From NCBI RefSeq assembly GCF_019635935.1, contig NZ_JAHBYN010000001.1, positions 1,795,501 to 1,859,500 of the forward strand: a stretch of DNA of 64,000 nucleotides, written 5' to 3'. Source of the DNA: Parvibaculum sp. Lineage in GTDB: Bacteria > Pseudomonadota > Alphaproteobacteria > Parvibaculales > Parvibaculaceae. The notes below the pieces were generated by a model that was given only the letters and a program-made list of their open reading frames with translations, was not told where the DNA came from and did not search any database. Positions 59,156 to 64,000 of this stretch are shown here, piece after piece. The translations under genes were made by a program, and so were the position numbers. Each line of letters starts with the position of its first letter. Within the stretch, counting starts at the first letter, position 1.

Positions 59156-60262
59156 TTATCCGTTCAGTTTGGCGAGCGCCGCGAGGATCGCGTCGCCCAT
59201 TTCCCTGGTGCCGACTTTTTTCATGCCGGGCTGCATGATGTCGCCGGTGCGAAGCCCGTCGGCGAGCACGGTGTCGACCGCTTTTTCGAGGAGGTCGGCA
59301 TCGGGCCCGAGTTCGAACGTGTAGCGCAGCGCCATCGCGAAAGAGAGGATCGACGCAATCGGGTTAGCCGCGCCCGTGCCGGCAATGTCGGGCGCGGAGC
59401 CGTGCACCGGCTCGTACATCGCGCAGGCCTTGCCGGACGCATCCTTTGCGCCGAGCGACGCCGAGGGCAGCATGCCGAGCGAGCCCGTCAGCATCGAGGC
59501 GATGTCGGAAAGCACGTCGCCAAAAAGATTGTCGGTGACGATCACGTCGAACTGCTTCGGGTTGCGCACCAGCTGCATCGCGCAATTGTCGGCCAGCATA
59601 TGCTCGAGCTTGACGTCGGCGAACTTCTCCTTGTGAAGCTTCGAGACTTCCTCGTACCAGAGCACGCCCGACTTCATCACATTGCGCTTCTCGACCGACA
59701 TGACGCGGTTGCCGCGCTTGCGCGCGAGATCGAAGGCGACTTCGGCGATGCGCCGAATTTCGTTCGTCGTATAGACCTGCGTGTCGACGCCGCGGCGCTC
59801 GCCGTTTCCGAGATCGGTGATTTCCTTCGGCTCGCCGAAATAGACGCCGCCGGTGAGTTCGCGCACGATCATGATGTCGAGGCCTTCGACGATCTCGCGC
59901 TTCAGCGACGACGCATCCGCCAGCGCCGCGAAGCAGAGCGCGGGGCGCAGGTTTGCGAAGAGTTCGAGATCCTTGCGCAACCGCAGCAGGCCCGCTTCCG
60001 GGCGGCCTTCATACGGCACATTATCCCATTTCGGCCCGCCGACCGCGCCGAGCATGACGGCGTCGGCGCGCTTCGCCTTTTCGACCGTTTCGTCGGTGAC
60101 AGCGACGCCATGCGCGTCATAGCAGCAGCCGCCGACAAGCTCGTTTTCGATCTTCGCGTCGAACTTGCGGTTGTCGTTGAACCACTGGATCACGCGCTCG
60201 ACTTCGCCCATGACTTCCGGGCCGATGCCGTCGCCGGCGACGATGAGAATATTCTTTGTCAT
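59156..60262 (-). CDS. leuB: 3-isopropylmalate dehydrogenase
   Basis: NAD-dependent oxidative decarboxylation in leucine synthesis. The 368 residues start [20 protein letters not shown]. Motifs: [34 protein letters not shown], the NAD/Mg2+ block [21 protein letters not shown] and [20 protein letters not shown]. It lies 22 bp after leuD. Confidence 0.97.
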   Translation of the reverse strand: MTKNILIVAGDGIGPEVMGEVERVIQWFNDNRKFDAKIENELVGGCCYDAHGVAVTDETVEKAKRADAVMLGAVGGPKWDNVPYEGRPEAGLLRLRKDLELFANLRPALCFAALADASSLKREIVEGLDIMIVRELTGGVYFGEPKEITDLGNGERRGVDTQVYTTNEIRRIAEVAFDLARKRGNRVMSVEKRNVMKSGVLWYEEVSKLHKEKFADVKLEHMLADNCAMQLVRNPKQFDVIVTDNLFGDVLSDIASMLTGSLGMLPSASLGAKDASGKACAMYEPVHGSAPDIAGTGAANPIASILSFAMALRYTFELGPDADLLEKAVDTVLADGLRTGDIMQPGMKKVGTREMGDAILAALAKLNG

Positions 60263-60284
60263 TTATTTTTCTTCGTTTCGGGTG

Positions 60285-60890
60285 TCAGAGCCAGGGCTGC
60301 TCGGCTTCGAGTTTCTTTTCGAAACCGGCGATCGTCTCGACTTTTTGCAGCGTCAGGCCGACGCCGTCGAGACCGTTCAGCAGGCAATGTTTGCGGAAGG
60401 GGTCGATGTCGAACTGGATGACGCCGCCATCGGGGCCGCGAATTTCCTGTGCTTCGAGATCGACAGTGACGACGGCATTGCTCCCGCGCTCCGCGTCGTC
60501 CATCAGCTTGTCGACTTCCGATTGCGGAAGCACGATGGGCAGGATGCCGTTCTGGAAGCAGTTGTTGTAGAAGATGTCGGCGAAGCTCGTGGCGATGACG
60601 CAGCGGATGCCGAAATCCAAGAGCGCCCAGGGCGCGTGTTCGCGCGACGAACCGCAGCCGAAATTCTCGCCGGTCACAAGTATCTGCGCGTTGCGGTAGG
60701 CCGGCTGATTCAGCACGAAATCCGGCACTTCTTTCCCGTCATCGTCATAACGCATCTCGTCGAACAGGTTCTTGCCGAGCCCCGTGCGCTTGATCGTCTT
60801 CAGGAACTGCTTCGGGATGATCATGTCGGTATCGACATTGATGATCGGCAGCGGCGCCGCAACGCCCGTCAGCTTGTTGAACTTGTCCAT
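60285..60890 (-). CDS. leuD: 3-isopropylmalate dehydratase small subunit
   Basis: Swivel subunit of isopropylmalate isomerase. The 201 residues begin [20 protein letters not shown]. Conserved segments are [19 protein letters not shown], the [17 protein letters not shown] block and [17 protein letters not shown]. The start codon overlaps the leuC stop by one base. Confidence 0.97.
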   Translation of the reverse strand: MDKFNKLTGVAAPLPIINVDTDMIIPKQFLKTIKRTGLGKNLFDEMRYDDDGKEVPDFVLNQPAYRNAQILVTGENFGCGSSREHAPWALLDFGIRCVIATSFADIFYNNCFQNGILPIVLPQSEVDKLMDDAERGSNAVVTVDLEAQEIRGPDGGVIQFDIDPFRKHCLLNGLDGVGLTLQKVETIAGFEKKLEAEQPWL

Positions 60891-62305
60891 CAGAATTCCC
60901 TCACATCGACGAAATGGCCCGCGAACGCCGCCGCCGCCGCCATCGCCGGCGAGACGAGATGCGTGCGGCCGCCGCGGCCCTGACGGCCCTCGAAATTGCG
61001 GTTCGACGTCGAGGCGCAGCGTTCGCCGGGCGCGAGCTTGTCGGCGTTCATCGCAAGGCACATCGAGCAGCCGGGCTCGCGCCATTCGAAGCCCGCTTCG
61101 AGAAAAATCTTGTCGAGACCTTCCTTCTCCGCCTGTTCTTTCACAAGGCCGGAACCGGGCACGACCATCGCATTGACCGTCGGCGCGACCTTGCGGCCGG
61201 CCTTGATCGCCTTTTCAGCAATGGCGGCGGCGGCGCGCAAATCTTCGATGCGGCCATTGGTGCAGGAACCGATGAAGACGCGGTCGATCTTGACGTCGAC
61301 AATCGGCGTGCCGGGCGTGAGCCCCATATAGTCGAGCGCGCGGCGCATCGACGTCGCATGGGCTTCGTCGTGCACATCCTTCGGATCGGGAATGCGATCC
61401 GTGATCTTGATGACGTTTTCCGGGCTCGTGCCCCAGGTGATCAGCGGCGGCAGGTTGGCGATGTCGATGGTGATTTCCTTGTCGAACTTCGCGCCTTCGT
61501 CGGACGGCAGCGTCTTCCAGTATTCGACCGCCATCTCCCACGCCTTGCCTCTGGGCGCGCGCGGGCGGGTTTCGAGATAGGCATAGGTTTTTTCGTCGGG
61601 CGCAATCAGGCCGGCGCGCGCACCGCCCTCGATCGTCATGTTGCAGACGGTCATGCGGCCTTCCATCGAAAGATCGCGGATCGCCTCGCCCGCATATTCG
61701 ATGACATAGCCGGTGCCGCCAGCGGTCCCGATCTCGCCGATGATCGCAAGCACGATGTCCTTGGCGGTGAAGCCCGCCGGCGCCTTGCCCACCACATTGA
61801 TGCGCATGTTTTTGGCTTTGGACTGGATCAACGTCTGCGTCGCGAGCACATGCTCGACCTCGGACGTGCCGATGCCATGCGCGAGCGCGCCGAAGGCGCC
61901 ATGCGTCGAGGTGTGGCTGTCGCCGCAGACGATCGTGGTGCCGGGCAGCGTAAAGCCCTGTTCCGGCCCGACGATATGCACGATGCCCTGACGGATGTCG
62001 GACATTTCGAGATATTCGACGCCGAAATCCTTCGCATTATGTTCGAGCGTCTCGACCTGGATGCGGCTTTCCTCATCCGCAATGCCCTTGGAACGGTCGG
62101 TCGTCGGCACGTTGTGGTCGGCGACGGCCAGCGTCTTTCGCGGCGCATGAACGGCGCGCTTCGCCATGCGCAGACCCTCGAAGGCCTGCGGGCTCGTCAC
62201 TTCATGCACGAGATGCCGGTCGATATAGAGAAGGCCCGTGCCGTCTTCGGCCATCTCGACCAGATGCGCATCCCAGATCTTGTCGTACATGGTGCGGGGC
62301 GACAT
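60890..62305 (-). CDS. leuC: 3-isopropylmalate dehydratase large subunit
   Basis: Aconitase-family [4Fe-4S] enzyme of leucine synthesis. The 471 residues begin [20 protein letters not shown]. Motifs: [40 protein letters not shown], the first cluster Cys in [17 protein letters not shown] and the others in [15 protein letters not shown]. No leader peptide or T-box was seen in the 117-bp gap to rplS. Confidence 0.97.
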   Translation of the reverse strand: MSPRTMYDKIWDAHLVEMAEDGTGLLYIDRHLVHEVTSPQAFEGLRMAKRAVHAPRKTLAVADHNVPTTDRSKGIADEESRIQVETLEHNAKDFGVEYLEMSDIRQGIVHIVGPEQGFTLPGTTIVCGDSHTSTHGAFGALAHGIGTSEVEHVLATQTLIQSKAKNMRINVVGKAPAGFTAKDIVLAIIGEIGTAGGTGYVIEYAGEAIRDLSMEGRMTVCNMTIEGGARAGLIAPDEKTYAYLETRPRAPRGKAWEMAVEYWKTLPSDEGAKFDKEITIDIANLPPLITWGTSPENVIKITDRIPDPKDVHDEAHATSMRRALDYMGLTPGTPIVDVKIDRVFIGSCTNGRIEDLRAAAAIAEKAIKAGRKVAPTVNAMVVPGSGLVKEQAEKEGLDKIFLEAGFEWREPGCSMCLAMNADKLAPGERCASTSNRNFEGRQGRGGRTHLVSPAMAAAAAFAGHFVDVREF

Positions 62306-62352
62306 TTCGCTTTCCTCGTCGTTCGGAATTTTTGTTCAGTGTAGCCCATAAC

Positions 62353-62390
62353 AAAAACGGGCCGGGGCCTTCAGGCGCCCTGCCCGCTTT
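62353..62390 (-). terminator. rho-independent terminator of the rimM-trmD-rplS operon
   Basis: Read on the minus strand, a GC-rich stem (CGGGCAGGGCGCC / GGCCCCGGCCCG, imperfect) closes on a TGAA loop and is followed by TTTTTGTT. It lies just after rplS and before leuC. Confidence 0.75.
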
Positions 62391-62422
62391 TCGATACGGT
62401 TTCCGCGGGTTAGCGGAATAAA

Positions 62423-62815
62423 TCAGGCGGCGCCGTTTTCCTGGCTGCGGGTCTTGTGGTCCTGTTTCTCGGTAATTCGGGCAGCCTTGCCGCGCAAGCC
62501 CCGCAGGTAATAAAGCTTCGCCCGGCGCACACGGCCCTTGCGCACGACCTTGATCGAGTCGACCAGCGGCCCGTAAAGCGGGAACACGCGCTCGACGCCC
62601 TCGCCGTAGGAAATCTTGCGGACGGTGAAGTTCTGGTTGATGCCGCCGCCGGCGCGGCCGATGCAGACGCCTTCATAGGCCTGCAGGCGCTCGCGCGTGC
62701 CTTCGACCACCTTCACATTGACCTGCAGCGTATCGCCGGGGGCAAAGTCGGGGATGGTCTTGCCGCTCGAAAGCGTGGCCATCTGCTCCTGATCGAGCTG
62801 CTCGATGATATTCAT
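62423..62815 (-). CDS. rplS: 50S ribosomal protein L19
   Basis: Structural protein at the 30S-50S interface. The 130 residues start [20 protein letters not shown] and contain [59 protein letters not shown] and [16 protein letters not shown]. It is followed by a terminator; trmD and rimM lie upstream in the usual order. Confidence 0.98.
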   Translation of the reverse strand: MNIIEQLDQEQMATLSSGKTIPDFAPGDTLQVNVKVVEGTRERLQAYEGVCIGRAGGGINQNFTVRKISYGEGVERVFPLYGPLVDSIKVVRKGRVRRAKLYYLRGLRGKAARITEKQDHKTRSQENGAA

Positions 62816-62917
62816 GGTCTCAAACCTCGGATATGAAGGCGTTCGGGCTGCAAAAGGGACAATCCCGGCCCGGAAGCGCGCTTCCGTAACACAAATTATG
62901 CCCCGTGGCGACTGCCA

Positions 62918-63628
62918 TCAGGGTTTCTTCCGCAGAAAATCGTCCCAAAGATCGGGCCGTCTTTCCCGCGTCGTCCTTTCGGCCTCGGCACGGCGCCAGG
63001 CCTTGACCTTTTTGTGGTCGCCGGAGGTCAAAACCGGCGGAATCTCACGGCCCTCGAAGATCTGCGGCCTTGTATAGTGCGGGTACTCCAGAAGCCCGCT
63101 TTCGAAGCTTTCCTCGGTCCCCGAGGCGTCCTTGCCCATAACCCCCGGCAGCAGGCGGACAACCGCGTCGATCAGCGCGATGGCCGCCGGTTCGCCCCCG
63201 GAAAGGACGAAATCGCCGAGGCTGACCTCCTCGATGGCCCGGGCCTCGATGACCCGCTGGTCGAGCCCCTCGAAGCGCCCGCAAATCAGCGCCACGCCGG
63301 GCCCCGCCGCCAGTTCCCGGACCCGCGCCTGACGGAGCGGCCGCCCGCGCGGGCTGAGATAGATCAGCGGCCGCGGGTCGCCCGCCGGGTGGACCGCATC
63401 GATCGCCGCCGCCATCACATCGGCCCGCATCACCATGCCGGGCCCACCGCCCGACGGCGTGTCGTCGACCGAGCGGTGCCGGTCGACCGCAAAGTCGCGA
63501 ATATCGACCGCCTCAAGCCGCCAGCGACCGGTTTCAAGCGCCCGGCCCGCAAGCGACAGGCCGAGCGGCCCCGGAAACATCTCCGGGAAGAGCGTCAGCA
63601 CGGTTGCGGTCCAGGCGTCACGCACCAT
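62918..63628 (-). CDS. trmD: tRNA (guanine-N1-)-methyltransferase
   Basis: Makes m1G37 in tRNAs to prevent frameshifting. The 236 residues start [20 protein letters not shown]. The SPOUT trefoil-knot motifs are present: [46 protein letters not shown] and [19 protein letters not shown]. The start lies inside the end of rimM (11-bp overlap), indicating coupled translation. Confidence 0.97.
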   Translation of the reverse strand: MVRDAWTATVLTLFPEMFPGPLGLSLAGRALETGRWRLEAVDIRDFAVDRHRSVDDTPSGGGPGMVMRADVMAAAIDAVHPAGDPRPLIYLSPRGRPLRQARVRELAAGPGVALICGRFEGLDQRVIEARAIEEVSLGDFVLSGGEPAAIALIDAVVRLLPGVMGKDASGTEESFESGLLEYPHYTRPQIFEGREIPPVLTSGDHKKVKAWRRAEAERTTRERRPDLWDDFLRKKP

Positions 63629-64000
63629 CGGGCTCCTCGCCGCCGCCATCGAACGTGCCGAGCGGCGGATCGATGACGATGCGCCCACCGGCAATATCGA
63701 CTTGCAGCACATTGGCCTCGGTGAAGCCCATCAGTACCGTCGCCCCGCCATCCGCAGGCGCAATCTCGAGAAGATCGCCGGCGCCGAAATTATGTACGCC
63801 GGCGACCGTGCCGTAATCGTGGTCACCTACGCCGACGGCACGAAGCCCGACGAGATCGGCGTGATACCAGCCCTCGTCATCGCCCGCCGGCGGCAGCCTG
63901 TCGCGCGGCACATAAAGCTCGGTGCCGCGAAGCACCTCGGCCGCGTCGCGGTCGTCGATGCCGCCGAGCCGGCACAGCACCAGTTCCTTGACCATGCCCT
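63618..64000 (-). CDS. rimM: 16S rRNA processing protein RimM, N-terminus cut off by window
   Basis: 30S maturation factor that binds S19. About 127 residues are visible: the end of the N-terminal barrel with [33 protein letters not shown], the C-terminal PRC-barrel with [29 protein letters not shown] and the end [10 protein letters not shown]. The frame stays open past base 64000, so the ATG at 63995 is internal; about 45-50 N-terminal residues lie outside. It is the first visible gene of rimM-trmD-rplS. Confidence 0.92.
   Translation of the reverse strand, partial: GMVKELVLCRLGGIDDRDAAEVLRGTELYVPRDRLPPAGDDEGWYHADLVGLRAVGVGDHDYGTVAGVHNFGAGDLLEIAPADGGATVLMGFTEANVLQVDIAGGRIVIDPPLGTFDGGGEEPDGA

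Noticed and set aside
57473-60421. Nearly 1000-codon plus-strand frame opposite asd and leuB
   Set aside because: Shadow of conserved genes on the other strand; composition is typical of an antisense frame and no start context is seen.

Overview
The window is high-GC chromosomal DNA from an alphaproteobacterium. Evidence for this is the obgE-proB-proA-nadD-rsfS-rlmH cluster, an atpHAGDC operon next to priA, the mdh-sucCDAB-lpdA cluster, sdhCDAB with hydrophobic anchors, and mch plus a CoA-ester lyase of the ethylmalonyl-CoA pathway. The gene order resembles Hyphomicrobiales/Parvibaculum-like genomes, but I cannot name a genus. No rRNA, tRNA, CRISPR array or transposase was recognised. Nearly all of the window is core metabolism and housekeeping.

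Layout. 1-11456 (+): obgE (5' end cut off), proB, proA, nadD, rsfS, rlmH, a degenerate phosphoglycerate mutase, an EnvC-like LytM protein, ctpA, a divergent polysaccharide deacetylase and rppH. 11457-19004: an accessory island with partly lower GC between rppH and atpC. It holds two copies of a cassette made of a membrane sensor (-), a degenerate LytM protein (+) and a ferritin-like protein (-). The second copy also contains a MEDS-LuxR regulator and a receiver protein; the first ferritin copy is truncated. 19182-26552 (-): atpCDGAH and priA. 26737-29147 (+): transaldolase, DUF484 protein, xerC. 29157-39751 (-): lpdA, sucB, sucA with an N-terminal helix-turn-helix, sucD, sucC, a metallo-beta-lactamase-fold hydrolase, mdh.

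40056-49385 is mixed: lipoproteins, zapE, a MazG-like protein, an arylamine N-acetyltransferase, methylmalonate-semialdehyde dehydrogenase, a small acidic membrane protein, and an arsenic operon (arsR-arsI-arsC-acr3) beside a Pho-box-containing repeat. 49585-52991 (-): sdhBADC. 53195-57837: PaaI thioesterase, mch, malyl-CoA lyase/thioesterase, and an ammonium-transporter/histidine-kinase fusion. 58064-64000 (-): asd, leuB, leuD, leuC, rplS, trmD, rimM (cut by the window end).

The observations most worth follow-up are: (1) a Cro/CI-type HTH domain fused in frame to 2-oxoglutarate dehydrogenase E1, with two matching TTGCC-N5-GGCA dyads upstream; (2) the duplicated sensor/LytM/ferritin cassette with a receiver whose phospho-acceptor Asp is Glu; (3) a full-length phosphoglycerate mutase homologue that has lost nearly every catalytic motif; (4) the Amt-histidine kinase fusion; (5) a two-copy intergenic repeat that carries a triple Pho half-site at 11-bp spacing.
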